NCBI GenBank assembly: GCA_028284155.1
Contig: JANQSF010000098.1
Coordinates: forward strand, 62,001-126,000
DNA length: 64,000 nucleotides
Direction of reading: 5' to 3'
DNA from: Phycisphaeraceae bacterium
GTDB lineage: Bacteria > Planctomycetota > Phycisphaerae > Phycisphaerales > Phycisphaeraceae
Shown: piece by piece, positions 27,173 through 34,868 of the stretch
Layout: each line of letters starts with the position of its first letter
Numbering within the stretch: the first letter of the stretch is position 1
Translations under genes and position numbers: made by a program
Notes under the pieces: model-generated
Seen by the model: only the letters and a program-made list of their open reading frames with translations
The model's database searches: none
What the model was told of the DNA's origin: nothing

Positions 27173-27252
27173 AAGCCGGGCCTTTCCGAAGGCCCGGATC
27201 AGATCGGTTCACTAACTCAACTGAGATCCGGGCCTTCGCAATGGCCCGGCTT
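27173..27252. repeat. Family-B inverted repeat with GGCCTTTCCGAAGGCC arms
   Basis: Left arm at 27173-27200 (AAGCCGGGCCTTTCCGAAGG...) and right arm at 27225-27252 are reverse complements with two mismatches. Related arms occur at 28436, 34735-34803 and 58567/58867. It lies between a minus-strand and a plus-strand gene. Confidence 0.8.
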
Positions 27253-27347
27253 CCAAACCCGTCGTATTTCGATCAGAACGATCGGGATGAAACAGTCTCC
27301 CTCCTCGTCCGACTACGCTCCCGCCAACCCACCTCAGGAGCCCCGCC

Positions 27348-28271
27348 ATGACACGCCGACTCGTGCTCGCCGCCTTGCTGTTCGCGCTGCCCGCCGCCGC
27401 CGCCCAGGCCGAGGTCAGCCTCGCTCCCAAGTTCAAGCCCGGTTCGACCTGGGCGACGAACAACACGGTCGAAACCGACCAGACGATGACGATCAACGGC
27501 ATGGCCTTGGAGACCAAGGCCCAGCAGTTTTTCAACGTCCGCGCCAAGGTGGGCAAACGCTCGGGCGACGGCGACCTGCCCATCGCCTACCACTTCGAGT
27601 CGCTGCAGGCCAACCTGAATCTGCCCGGTGGCTTGAAGGTCGAGTACGACTCGTTCGATCCGCCGAAGGAGCCGGCCGCGAACGACCCGTTGGCCGTGTT
27701 CAACCAACTGTTCACGCTGCTCTACAAGTCGAAGTGGACGGTCGTGCTCGACAAGCAGAACGACATCAGCGACCTGAAGCTGACCAAGCCGAAGGACGTG
27801 ACAGTTCCCGAGATCTTCAAGAGCATGTTTTCGAAGAAGTACTTCCGCCAGTCGATGACGCAGGAGCTGACGCGGATGCCCGCCAAACCCGTCTCGGCCG
27901 GCGACACGTGGGAACGGACGGAGTCGCAGGAACTGGGCGGCGGGCAGAGCCTGACGATCACCGTTGAGTACAAGTACATCGGCGAGACCGAGAAGAACAA
28001 CAAGAAGCTGCACAAGGTGACCGGCAAGGTCAAGAAGGTGAAGTACGTGCAGGACGAGAACGAGGCCGGCGGTGCGCCGGTGGTGACCAAGTCCGACCTC
28101 AAAGCCAAGTCGTCCGACTTCGTGCTGCTCTACGACAGCAAGGTCGGTCAGATCGTGGACACGAGAACGAGCATCAACCTGGTCGGCCCGCTGACCATGA
28201 AGATCGGCCAACAGGAATTCGCCGCGACACTCGACCTGACGATCAAGATGACGTCGGTGTATCAACCGTGA
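27348..28271 (+). CDS. Exported hypothetical protein (DUF6263-like)
   Basis: The 307-residue product has an AGGAG Shine-Dalgarno before the ATG and a short signal peptide (MTRRLVLAALLFALPAAAAQA). The mature part is beta-rich with basic loops (VSLAPKFKPGSTWATNNTVE, later SAGDTWERTESQELGGGQSL). The arrangement of two related halves resembles a DUF6263-type periplasmic protein; this assignment is weak. Family-B and family-D repeats flank it. Confidence 0.65.
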   Translation: MTRRLVLAALLFALPAAAAQAEVSLAPKFKPGSTWATNNTVETDQTMTINGMALETKAQQFFNVRAKVGKRSGDGDLPIAYHFESLQANLNLPGGLKVEYDSFDPPKEPAANDPLAVFNQLFTLLYKSKWTVVLDKQNDISDLKLTKPKDVTVPEIFKSMFSKKYFRQSMTQELTRMPAKPVSAGDTWERTESQELGGGQSLTITVEYKYIGETEKNNKKLHKVTGKVKKVKYVQDENEAGGAPVVTKSDLKAKSSDFVLLYDSKVGQIVDTRTSINLVGPLTMKIGQQEFAATLDLTIKMTSVYQP

Positions 28272-28322
28272 GGCGTGCCGTGATGGGGTGAAAGCGCGAC
28301 TTGGCAACAGACCGAGCGCGCA

Positions 28323-28400
28323 GGGTGCCTGTGAATAAGCGAAGCGTTTCACGGAGTTGATCGTTCAACCCTGTGAAACGCTTCGCTTATTCACAGCCAC
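28323..28400. repeat. Family-D inverted repeat, copy 2
   Basis: TGCCTGTGAATAAGCGAAGC... is followed about 40 nt later by its reverse complement (...CGCTTCGCTTATTCACAG). The loop shares TGATC.GTCAA with the element at 60220-60299. The spacing and arms match the degenerate copy at 6366-6446. Confidence 0.85.
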
Positions 28401-28435
28401 CCCTGAATCTTTTTGTTCACCTATACCCGCACGCC

Positions 28436-28463
28436 AAGCCGCGTCTTTCCGAAGACGCGGATC
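28436..28463. repeat. Family-B solo palindrome
   Basis: A single palindromic AAGCCGCGTCTTTCCGAAGA... copy without a partner arm, 20 nt before the stop of murQ (minus strand). Confidence 0.55.
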
Positions 28464-28482
28464 AGACGAAACAGACGACGCT

Positions 28483-29520
28483 TCACCGCGGCTCGCCCAG
28501 CAAGGGTCGCAATTGACCGCCATGTTCCGCAATCCGTCGTTCCGCTTCGTCCCGCTCGACATTGAGCTTGGCCATCACCAACGCCGTCTTGACCCGCCCG
28601 TCCGCCCGGTCGAGCAACGCCAGCGCGTCGTCGCGTGACAGGTCGCACTGCGACGTGAGGATCCGCGCGGCGCGGTCGCGCAGCTTCGCGTTCGTCGCAC
28701 GCAGGTCGACCATCAGGTTGCCCCACGTCTTGCCCAACGCGACCATCACCGCCGTCGAGATCATGTTGAGCGCCATCTTCGTGGCGGTGCCCGCCTTCAT
28801 CCGTGTCGACCCCGTCACGACTTCCGGCCCAACGGGCAACGCGACGACGTGGTCCGCGAGTGACTTTCGCCCTACGGGCGTGCCACTGGCGGCTTGCCCG
28901 CCAGTGTTGGGGGCGTCCGGAGCACTGGCGGGCGAGCCACCAGTGGCACCCGATGCGTCGTTATTGCGCGTCGTTTCCGACTCGACACACGTCACCAACC
29001 CCGTCGCCGCACCCCGCGACTGCGCGATGTTGAGCGCGCCCAAGACGTAAGGCGTCGTCCCGCCCGCGGCGATGCCGACGACGGTGTCGTTTTCGTTGAC
29101 GTTCAGTTCCCCCAGCACGTCGCGCGCCCCGTCGGGGTCGTCTTCCTTGCCCTCGCTGCTCCGCCGCAGGGCCGAGTCGCCTCCGGCAATCACGCCGACC
29201 ACATTCTGGGGGTCGCAGTGAAACGTCGGCGGACACTCGCTGGCGTCGAGCACGCCGAGTCGGCCGGACGTCCCCGCGCCGAGATAGACCAATCTGCCGC
29301 CCCGCCGCATGCGTTCGACAATGGTGTCAACGAGCGCCGCGATGGCCGGCGTGGCCGAACGCACGACGCCCGCGATCGTCGCGTCCTGGTCGTTGATCGT
29401 TTTGAGCACGTCGAGCGTCGACATCGCGTCCAGGTCACGCGACGCGTCGAGGCGCTGCTCGGTCAGCAGGTGACCGCGATTGGGGATGTGCGATGTTTGA
29501 TGTTCGATGTTCGATGTCAT
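28483..29520 (-). CDS. murQ: N-acetylmuramic acid 6-phosphate etherase
   Basis: The 345-residue enzyme starts at the first ATG (MTSNIEHQTSHI), whose codons lie within a heptamer tandem repeat. Landmarks of MurQ are GGRLVYLGAGTSGRLGVLDA, SECPPTF, GVIAGGDSALRRSSEGKEDD, GIAAGGTTPYVLGAL, PVGPEVVTGSTRMKAGTATK and NLMVDLRATNAKLRDRA. It cleaves the lactyl ether of MurNAc-6-P to GlcNAc-6-P and D-lactate, completing peptidoglycan-sugar recycling after AnmK. Typical MurQ has about 300 residues; this copy carries a roughly 30-residue Ser/Ala/Gly insert after TCVESETT, encoded by an inverted repeat at 28881-28948. It lies downstream of anmK. Confidence 0.93.
   Translation of the reverse strand: MTSNIEHQTSHIPNRGHLLTEQRLDASRDLDAMSTLDVLKTINDQDATIAGVVRSATPAIAALVDTIVERMRRGGRLVYLGAGTSGRLGVLDASECPPTFHCDPQNVVGVIAGGDSALRRSSEGKEDDPDGARDVLGELNVNENDTVVGIAAGGTTPYVLGALNIAQSRGAATGLVTCVESETTRNNDASGATGGSPASAPDAPNTGGQAASGTPVGRKSLADHVVALPVGPEVVTGSTRMKAGTATKMALNMISTAVMVALGKTWGNLMVDLRATNAKLRDRAARILTSQCDLSRDDALALLDRADGRVKTALVMAKLNVERDEAERRIAEHGGQLRPLLGEPR
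28881..28948. repeat. Family-I inverted repeat inside murQ
   Basis: Left arm 28881-28906 (begins TGCCACTGGCGGCTTGCCCG) and right arm 28923-28948 are reverse complements with two mismatches in 26. The element is translated in frame as a Gly/Ala/Ser/Thr/Pro-rich insert in MurQ. Confidence 0.85.
29485..29519. repeat. Heptanucleotide tandem repeat at the murQ start
   Basis: Five units of the 7-bp repeat GATGTNN (GATGTGC, GATGTTT, GATGTTC, GATGTTC, GATGTCA) span the murQ start codon and first residues. Because seven is not a multiple of three, a change of one unit would shift the frame between the start codon and the conserved body. Confidence 0.8.
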
Positions 29521-29566
29521 CGGGTTGGTCACGGTTGTGTGGCAGTCATCGTGGTGATGATCTGAA

Positions 29567-29700
29567 CAACCTCTCCCTCTGGGAGAGGTCGGCGGCTTCG
29601 CCGCCGGGTGAGGGCTCGCGCAGCTAGGCAACGGCTCGACAGGGGTTGCACTGCCGCGCCGAGCCCTCACCCCGGCCCTCTCCCACGGGGAGAGGGGGTC
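29567..29700. repeat. Family-E inverted repeat, copy 1
   Basis: CCTCTCCCTCTGGGAGAGGT plus GGCGGCTTCGCCGCC and TGAGGGCTCG on the left, with GAGCCCTCACCCC and CCCTCTCCCACGGGGAGAGG on the right. It occupies the murQ-anmK spacer. Close copies are at 57199-57333 and 58671-58805. Confidence 0.85.
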
Positions 29701-29745
29701 GCAGCGGCGATACTCTGAAGTACATCGCACATCGCCGATCGACCG

Positions 29746-31110
29746 TCACACATTTCCAGGCCTGGCCCACACACCCGCGACGCCCGGGTCCGTCGCGCCC
29801 GTGACCTGCGGCAGCGTGATCGGCACACCGTCCTGCGACAACACACCGAGCACGGCGAATGCCATCGCCTCGCGCGCTTCGCAGGGGATGCCGAGGTCGG
29901 AAGACGAACTGGTCCTCGGTCGGTGATATCGCCCGCTGGCTACAGCGTGTTTAATAGCTTGAACGAGCGTTGGGTTTCGCACGCCGCCGCCGGCGAGAAC
30001 TAGAAGGTCGGTCGTGGGCCACACGTCTGTCGAGTCGATGTAGATCTTGATCATCTCACCGACAGCCGCGATGGCTGATGCAATGACTTCTTCCGGCTGT
30101 GCGTCGCGCACGAATGCTGCCAAGCGGTCCAACCATTCAGTCCCAAACTCTTCTCGCCCCGTCGTTTTTGGAAAGTCTCTGCGAAAGAATGAGTGACTGA
30201 GAATCCAATCAACTATGGATTGATGTACCGATGCTCCGCGCGAAACTTGGCCATCGAGGTCGACGTCGAGTCCTGAAATCAGTCGTTGTGTCAAGCCATC
30301 GATCATCAGATTGCAAGGACCAACGTCGGTCCCATTGATGTTGGTTTGGTTTGTTAGGCCAATAGCATCTTTATTGATGAGCCAAGAAGCGCTGCACACG
30401 CCACCAAGGTTGATGACGATCGGGCACTCTGAATGGTGCCGATACATCACCCAATCCGCGATCGGCGTGATCGGCGCGCCTTCGCCGCCCGCGATCAGGT
30501 CGGCCTGTCTCAGGTCGTAGCAGACGGGGACGTTGAGTCGGTGGACGATCGGCCAGGGGTCAAACAGTTGCCAACTGAGTCGGCCGACGGCGTCGCACGG
30601 GGCGTGCCAGATCGTTTGGCCATGCGCGACGACGAAGTCGATGCCCGCCCCTTCAGCCCCGGGCTTTGCCCGGGGGCCGGCGTGGGGTTGATCGCCGGCT
30701 GCGTGTTGATGGGCGGCGTTGCTTAGCGGTTGCGCATGCGGAGCGGATGGGTTTGACGTCAACGTGTTACGCGTTGGATCGGTTTGGGTGGCCGATCCCC
30801 GGGCGGAGCCCGGGGCTGAAGGGGGTGTTGCGTGTGGTTTGTGATTGGCCAGCAACTCTTCGACGGCGTCGGCGTGTAGTTCGCCAAGGCGTCTTGCGGC
30901 CCGGAGGTAGTCGATGGGCTTGGCTGGGTTGCCTTCAGCCAGGTGTTTGAGGTCTTGCGCCAAGTCGCTCAGCGGCTTGGAGACCATGCCGGCGAACGTC
31001 GCGCGCATGTCGAGGCCGGCGCCTTCGATCTTGACCAAGGCGGCGTCGAGGCCGTCGAGGCTGGTGCCGGTCATGCAGCCGACGACCCATCTTGTGCGCG
31101 TTTCGGGCAT
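29746..31110 (-). CDS. anmK: Anhydro-N-acetylmuramic acid kinase
   Basis: The 454-residue kinase begins MPETRTRWVVGCMTGTSLDG. The GCMTGTSLDGLDAALV P-loop-like segment, HGQTIWHAP, CYDLRQADLIAGGEGAPITP, VINLGGVCSASWL and LAGGGVRNPTLV are AnmK landmarks. It phosphorylates and opens 1,6-anhydro-MurNAc to MurNAc-6-P, the substrate of MurQ encoded just downstream. An approximately 60-residue Pro/His/Ala-rich insertion between ELLANHK and GIDFVVAHGQT is encoded by a palindromic element (30648-30824). The central part (about 29920-30440) is lower in GC than the ends. A minus-strand TACACT (31126-31121) lies 10 nt before the start codon. Confidence 0.92.
   Translation of the reverse strand: MPETRTRWVVGCMTGTSLDGLDAALVKIEGAGLDMRATFAGMVSKPLSDLAQDLKHLAEGNPAKPIDYLRAARRLGELHADAVEELLANHKPHATPPSAPGSARGSATQTDPTRNTLTSNPSAPHAQPLSNAAHQHAAGDQPHAGPRAKPGAEGAGIDFVVAHGQTIWHAPCDAVGRLSWQLFDPWPIVHRLNVPVCYDLRQADLIAGGEGAPITPIADWVMYRHHSECPIVINLGGVCSASWLINKDAIGLTNQTNINGTDVGPCNLMIDGLTQRLISGLDVDLDGQVSRGASVHQSIVDWILSHSFFRRDFPKTTGREEFGTEWLDRLAAFVRDAQPEEVIASAIAAVGEMIKIYIDSTDVWPTTDLLVLAGGGVRNPTLVQAIKHAVASGRYHRPRTSSSSDLGIPCEAREAMAFAVLGVLSQDGVPITLPQVTGATDPGVAGVWARPGNV
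30648..30824. repeat. Family-J inverted repeat inside anmK
   Basis: Left arm 30648-30675 (CCCCTTCAGCCCCGGGCTTT...) and right arm 30797-30824 are reverse complements with two mismatches in 28, about 120 nt apart. The whole block is translated in frame as a low-complexity insertion in AnmK. Confidence 0.85.
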
Positions 31111-31130
31111 GGGGCCGATAAGTGTATGAC

Positions 31131-32822
31131 ATGTGGGCTGGCACGCTTGTCATCGCGCAGACTTCATTCGCCGTGGCCGACTGGCTCGTGCTGGGTGGCT
31201 ACTTCGTCTTACTCGCCGTCAGCGGGTGGTGGTTGTCGCGTCGGAAGCAGGGCGACACGCGTGATTACTTTCTGGGCGGGCGGTCGATCCCGATGTGGGC
31301 GGTGGCGATCTCGTTTCTCGCGACAGCCCAGTCGGCCGCCACGTTTCTGGGCGCGCCGCAGATCGCGTACAAGGGCAACCTGACGTTTCTTTCGCTCAGC
31401 ATCGCACAGGTCATCGCGGCGTTGCTGGTCGCTTGGCTGTTCGTCCCGCGGTTTTACAAGCACAACGTCACGACGGTGTACGGCCTGCTCGAAGCGAAGC
31501 TCGGGCGGGCGTCGAAGCAGGCGGCCAGCGGGATGTTCATGGTCGGCCGAGTGTTCGCCAGCGGGGCTCGGCTGTTCATGGCTGCGCTGGCGGCGGCGAT
31601 GATCCTGTTCGGCGACATCCAGGCGGGGCAGGTCGCGATCGCGGTGGGCGTGATGGTGTTCATCGGTATCGGGTACACGCTGGTCGGCGGCGTGCGCTCG
31701 GTGATCTTCACCGACGTGATCCAGGCGTGCGTTTATGTCGGCGCGGCCGTCGCGGCGATCGTCGTGCTGTGGCGGTTGCTGCCGTTCGAGTCGGTGGGGG
31801 AGGCGGTGGCGAGCCTCGCTAAGCCGCAAGCGGCTGACGGTGAAACGGGGCCGTCGAAGTTGACTGTGGTGGATACGTCGTTTGGCGGGTTGGGGGAGGG
31901 GTTCACGATCTGGACGGTGTTGACGGGTTGGACATTGCTCAACCTCGCGGCGTTCGCGACGGACCAGGACCTTGCTCAGCGCACCTTGACGTGTCGCAAT
32001 GCCCGCAGTGCGGGGCGGTCGGTGGTGGTGGCGATGCTGGTGGGCGCGCCGGTGACGCTCCTGTTCCTGCTGGTCGGCACGTTGCTTTATGCGTACTACA
32101 ACCACCAGGTCGCGTCGGGTGCGGCCGGGTCGTTGCCCGGCGACGACCGCAAGGTGTTCCTGACGTTCATCATGTCGGACATGCCGGTCGGCCTGGCGGG
32201 GCTGATGATCGCGGGGTTGATCGCCGCGGGGCTATCGAGTTTCAACTCGGCGTTGCACGCGATGGCGTCGGCCTTTGTGGACGATATCTATCGTTCGATT
32301 AGGCCCGGGCGGGACGAGCGGCATTACCTGCACGTCGGTCGGACAGCGGTGGTCGTCTGGGGGCTGGTGCTCGGGGTGTTTGCGTGTGTGTGCATTTATT
32401 GGCAGCAGGCGGAAGGCGCTTCGCTGATCGCGTTTGCGCTGGGCGTGATGATGTTCGCCTACTCGGGTCTGCTCGCCGTGTTCCTGACGGCCATGTTCAC
32501 GCGGCGTGGCAGCACGGCCAGCGTCGTCGCCGCGTTGGTCACGGGGTTTGTCACCGTTCTGCTGTTTCAGAAGGCGGTGTGGGTGCGCGTCACACCCGGC
32601 GCGTGGCACGCACATGTGCCGGCCGGGCCGTGGCAGATGGTCGTCGCGACGGTCGCGGCATTTGGCGTGTGTTGTTTGGGCAGGCGGTCGGAGTTGATCG
32701 CGCGTGAAGATGAAACCGCCTCGGCTGATCAATCGTTGCCGGATGCGCCGCGGCGTGTCGGGTCGGTTGAGGTCGAGCCGTTGGCAGGTGTGGGCGCCCG
32801 CTTGTCGTCCGGGTCGCGTTGA
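31131..32822 (+). CDS. Sodium:solute symporter (SSS family)
   Basis: The 563-residue transporter has the SSS architecture, with about 13 helices. Landmarks are YFLGGRSIPMWAVAISFLAT, QSAATFLGAPQIAYKGN, GGVRSVIFTDVIQA (the sodium-symporter signature region) and LAAFATDQDLAQRTLTC. It lies divergently from anmK, only 20 nt from that start, so coregulation and uptake of a cell-wall sugar such as MurNAc or anhydro-MurNAc are plausible. The start is ATG 31131; GTG 31122 is an alternative. Codons SLAKPQAADGE come from a family-A palindrome inserted in frame. The 3' end overlaps the convergent FHA gene by 94 nt. Confidence 0.9.
   Translation: MWAGTLVIAQTSFAVADWLVLGGYFVLLAVSGWWLSRRKQGDTRDYFLGGRSIPMWAVAISFLATAQSAATFLGAPQIAYKGNLTFLSLSIAQVIAALLVAWLFVPRFYKHNVTTVYGLLEAKLGRASKQAASGMFMVGRVFASGARLFMAALAAAMILFGDIQAGQVAIAVGVMVFIGIGYTLVGGVRSVIFTDVIQACVYVGAAVAAIVVLWRLLPFESVGEAVASLAKPQAADGETGPSKLTVVDTSFGGLGEGFTIWTVLTGWTLLNLAAFATDQDLAQRTLTCRNARSAGRSVVVAMLVGAPVTLLFLLVGTLLYAYYNHQVASGAAGSLPGDDRKVFLTFIMSDMPVGLAGLMIAGLIAAGLSSFNSALHAMASAFVDDIYRSIRPGRDERHYLHVGRTAVVVWGLVLGVFACVCIYWQQAEGASLIAFALGVMMFAYSGLLAVFLTAMFTRRGSTASVVAALVTGFVTVLLFQKAVWVRVTPGAWHAHVPAGPWQMVVATVAAFGVCCLGRRSELIAREDETASADQSLPDAPRRVGSVEVEPLAGVGARLSSGSR
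31818..31834. repeat. Family-A palindromic repeat inside the symporter gene
   Basis: GCTAAGCCGCAAGCGGC is identical to the intergenic copies and is translated as part of LAKPQAAD in an extramembrane loop. Confidence 0.85.
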
Positions 32823-33508
32823 ATGCCGATGTGCTCGTCGATGGCCGACAGCGCGCGGTCGAGAGCCGATTGACCGTTGTCGATCGGCTGATCGTTCACG
32901 GCGTTCGGCGTGCCGTCGGCGTTGGGCGGTTGAGCCAGCGGCGTGATGCTCGCCGCGGGCGGCGCTTGCGTGACCGGGCGTTGCACGGTGTTGCCCTGCA
33001 TCATGTCGATCACCATGCCCATGCCCATGAACAGGGCGACCAGCGAGAGCGCGGCGAACGCGAATGGTGCGAGCGTCGGCCGAGGCGCGTTGAAGACCGC
33101 GGAGACCGACTCAGTCATGGTCAGCGTGGCGCTGTCCGCGCCGCCCGCCGCGAGCGTGTCGCCGTACGCGACGCTGCGCTCGTCGGTCGGTGTGAACGTG
33201 ACGAGACCCTGCGGCGCGGGCGTCTCAGCGGTTGAGAACATGAACTCGGTCTTGCCGACACGCACCCGGTCGCCCGGCGACAGCGTCGCTGGCTCGGTCA
33301 GGCGGTGGCCGTTGACGAGCGTGCCGTTGGTCGAGCCCAGGTCCTCGATGAACCATTGGCCGTCATACTTTTCGAGCCGGGCGTGTTTGCGCGAGACCTG
33401 CTTGTCCGTCAGCGACAGCCGATGCCGTCCGATGACATGCCTCCGGCTCTCGGGCAGCATGAGGACGCGGCCTTTGTCGGGCCCGTGGACAGCGCTGAGG
33501 ATGATCAC
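32729..33508 (-). CDS. FHA-domain membrane protein
   Basis: The 259-residue product has an N-terminal forkhead-associated domain: HVIGRHRLSLTDKQVSRKHA and DLGSTNGTLVNG carry the Arg/Ser/His and Asn residues that bind phosphothreonine. A linker is followed by one membrane helix (LAPFAFAALSLVALFMGMGM) and a Pro/Asn/Asp-rich exterior tail. It may link Ser/Thr-kinase signalling to the membrane. No kinase or phosphatase is adjacent. Its 3' end overlaps that of the symporter gene on the opposite strand by 94 nt. Confidence 0.85.
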   Translation of the reverse strand: MIILSAVHGPDKGRVLMLPESRRHVIGRHRLSLTDKQVSRKHARLEKYDGQWFIEDLGSTNGTLVNGHRLTEPATLSPGDRVRVGKTEFMFSTAETPAPQGLVTFTPTDERSVAYGDTLAAGGADSATLTMTESVSAVFNAPRPTLAPFAFAALSLVALFMGMGMVIDMMQGNTVQRPVTQAPPAASITPLAQPPNADGTPNAVNDQPIDNGQSALDRALSAIDEHIGIQRDPDDKRAPTPANGSTSTDPTRRGASGND

Positions 33509-33961
33509 GCCGAACTCCGGGCGGCTGCGCGACGAACACCGCCACAGCCGCGGCCAGCGTGCGTCCGTGCGGGGTGGGGAGTGAAAAGAATGGCGGTCCG
33601 TCGCCGCCCATGAGTCTAGCGGAAGCGGGAGAACGGGGTCAAGGGGGAGATGAGCAGGGGAGAATGGGAGAGAGGGAGAATGGGAGAAAGAGCGTTGATA
33701 TCGGACTAGGGCGGCGCGCCTGTGGTGGATGCGTGAGTAAGTAGGGCGAGCAGAATGAATGACGAATGGCGAATGGCGATCAACGAAGTCGGAGTTGGCG
33801 ATCGGTCACATGTTCCGACATCGCAAATCAACAATCGCTAATCGTCAATCGGCAATCATCTTGGTCGTTCTCTGGGTCGGTGGGCATGAGTCATCTTTGC
33901 CCGCAACGGCCCCACGCCATCTCCCCTTCTCCCCTTCCCCTTGTCTCCCTTGCTCCGCCGC
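33509..33961. other. Non-coding repeat-rich region
   Basis: No convincing gene is seen. Purine-rich GGGGAGAATGGGAG units (around 33655-33691) face pyrimidine-rich CTCCCCTTCTCCCC (around 33918-33955). Inside lie AATGACGAATGGCGAATGGC (33757-33780) and CATCGCAAATCAACAATCGC runs. The arrangement resembles a degenerate nested inverted repeat. Confidence 0.5.
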
Positions 33962-34690
33962 TCACCACGGAATCAACTCGCCGGTCTGCGCGTCGTAGCA
34001 TTGGCCGCGTTGGGTGTCATTAGCCTGTTCGATCCAGTGGGCGATGCGTTGCGCGGCGTCGGTGGCCGAGATGTCGGCGTCGAACGAGCCGGAGTCGGTC
34101 ATGACGCGGCCGGGGTGCAGCGCGTAGACCCGCACGCCGTCGTCGGCGAGTTGTTGGTGGAGGCAGAGCGTGAGCATGTTCTGCGCGGCCTTGGCCATGC
34201 GGTATGCAATGGTGAATGGCTTGCCGACAAACTCGCCCGACGCGTTGCGCGTCATCGAGCCGAGTCGGGACGTGATGTTGACGATGACCGGCCTTTGGGC
34301 GCGTTTGATGGCCGGCAGCGCCGCCAATGTCGCGCGCAGCGCGCCGACGGCGTGCACCTGGCATTGGTCGACCAGCTCTTGCGGTGTGATCGTGTCGAAC
34401 GTGTACGCCTGACCGGCCACGCCCGCGTTGTTGATCAGCAGGTCGAGTGCGCCGTCGTGTGCGTCGAGGGCGCGCTGGATGTCGTTGGTCGCTTGGTCGT
34501 CGCGCAGGTCGGTGACGATTGGGTGGCAGCCGGTTGGCCAATCGTTCGTGATCGATTCGGCGTCCTGCTCACGACGCACCAATGGAAACGTCACACAGCC
34601 GCGCGTCGCATAAAGCGCTTGCAGCGCACGGCCGACGCCGCGGCTGGCGCCGGTGATCAGCACGCGCGCTGGTGACGTGTCGTTGGGCAT
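33962..34690 (-). CDS. Short-chain dehydrogenase/reductase
   Basis: The 242-residue SDR has the NAD(P)-binding motif TGASRGVG, LLINNAGVAGQ (structural NNAG) and the catalytic Ser-Tyr-Lys set (ITSRLGS...AYRMAKAA). The fold and length fit a classical SDR oxidoreductase. Substrate unknown. Start codon ATG complement at 34688-34690. Confidence 0.85.
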   Translation of the reverse strand: MPNDTSPARVLITGASRGVGRALQALYATRGCVTFPLVRREQDAESITNDWPTGCHPIVTDLRDDQATNDIQRALDAHDGALDLLINNAGVAGQAYTFDTITPQELVDQCQVHAVGALRATLAALPAIKRAQRPVIVNITSRLGSMTRNASGEFVGKPFTIAYRMAKAAQNMLTLCLHQQLADDGVRVYALHPGRVMTDSGSFDADISATDAAQRIAHWIEQANDTQRGQCYDAQTGELIPW

Positions 34691-34734
34691 GGTGTGGTAT
34701 GTCGTTCGCTAGACGAGACGATTGCGAGTTCCGA

Positions 34735-34803
34735 AACCCCGGTCTTTCCGAGGGCCCGGATCACCCGATGCATTTTGAACCGGGTCTGCGGGCAGACCCG
34801 GCT
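34735..34803. repeat. Family-B-like inverted repeat
   Basis: CCCGGTCTTTCCGAGGGCCC (34738 onward) and CCGGGTCTGCGGGCAGACCC (34780-34799) form two adjacent hairpins and face each other as an imperfect inverted repeat of family B. Confidence 0.6.
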
Positions 34804-34868
34804 TCATCCAAGGTGATCATCTCATTGAGACCCGAACGTCTGTTTGAAAACGGGCACGCTCTAATAAC

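Noticed and set aside
29567..29700. Rho-independent terminator between anmK and murQ
   Set aside because: The hairpins belong to the dispersed family-E repeat and lack a proper T-run, and the same sequence occurs in other contexts.
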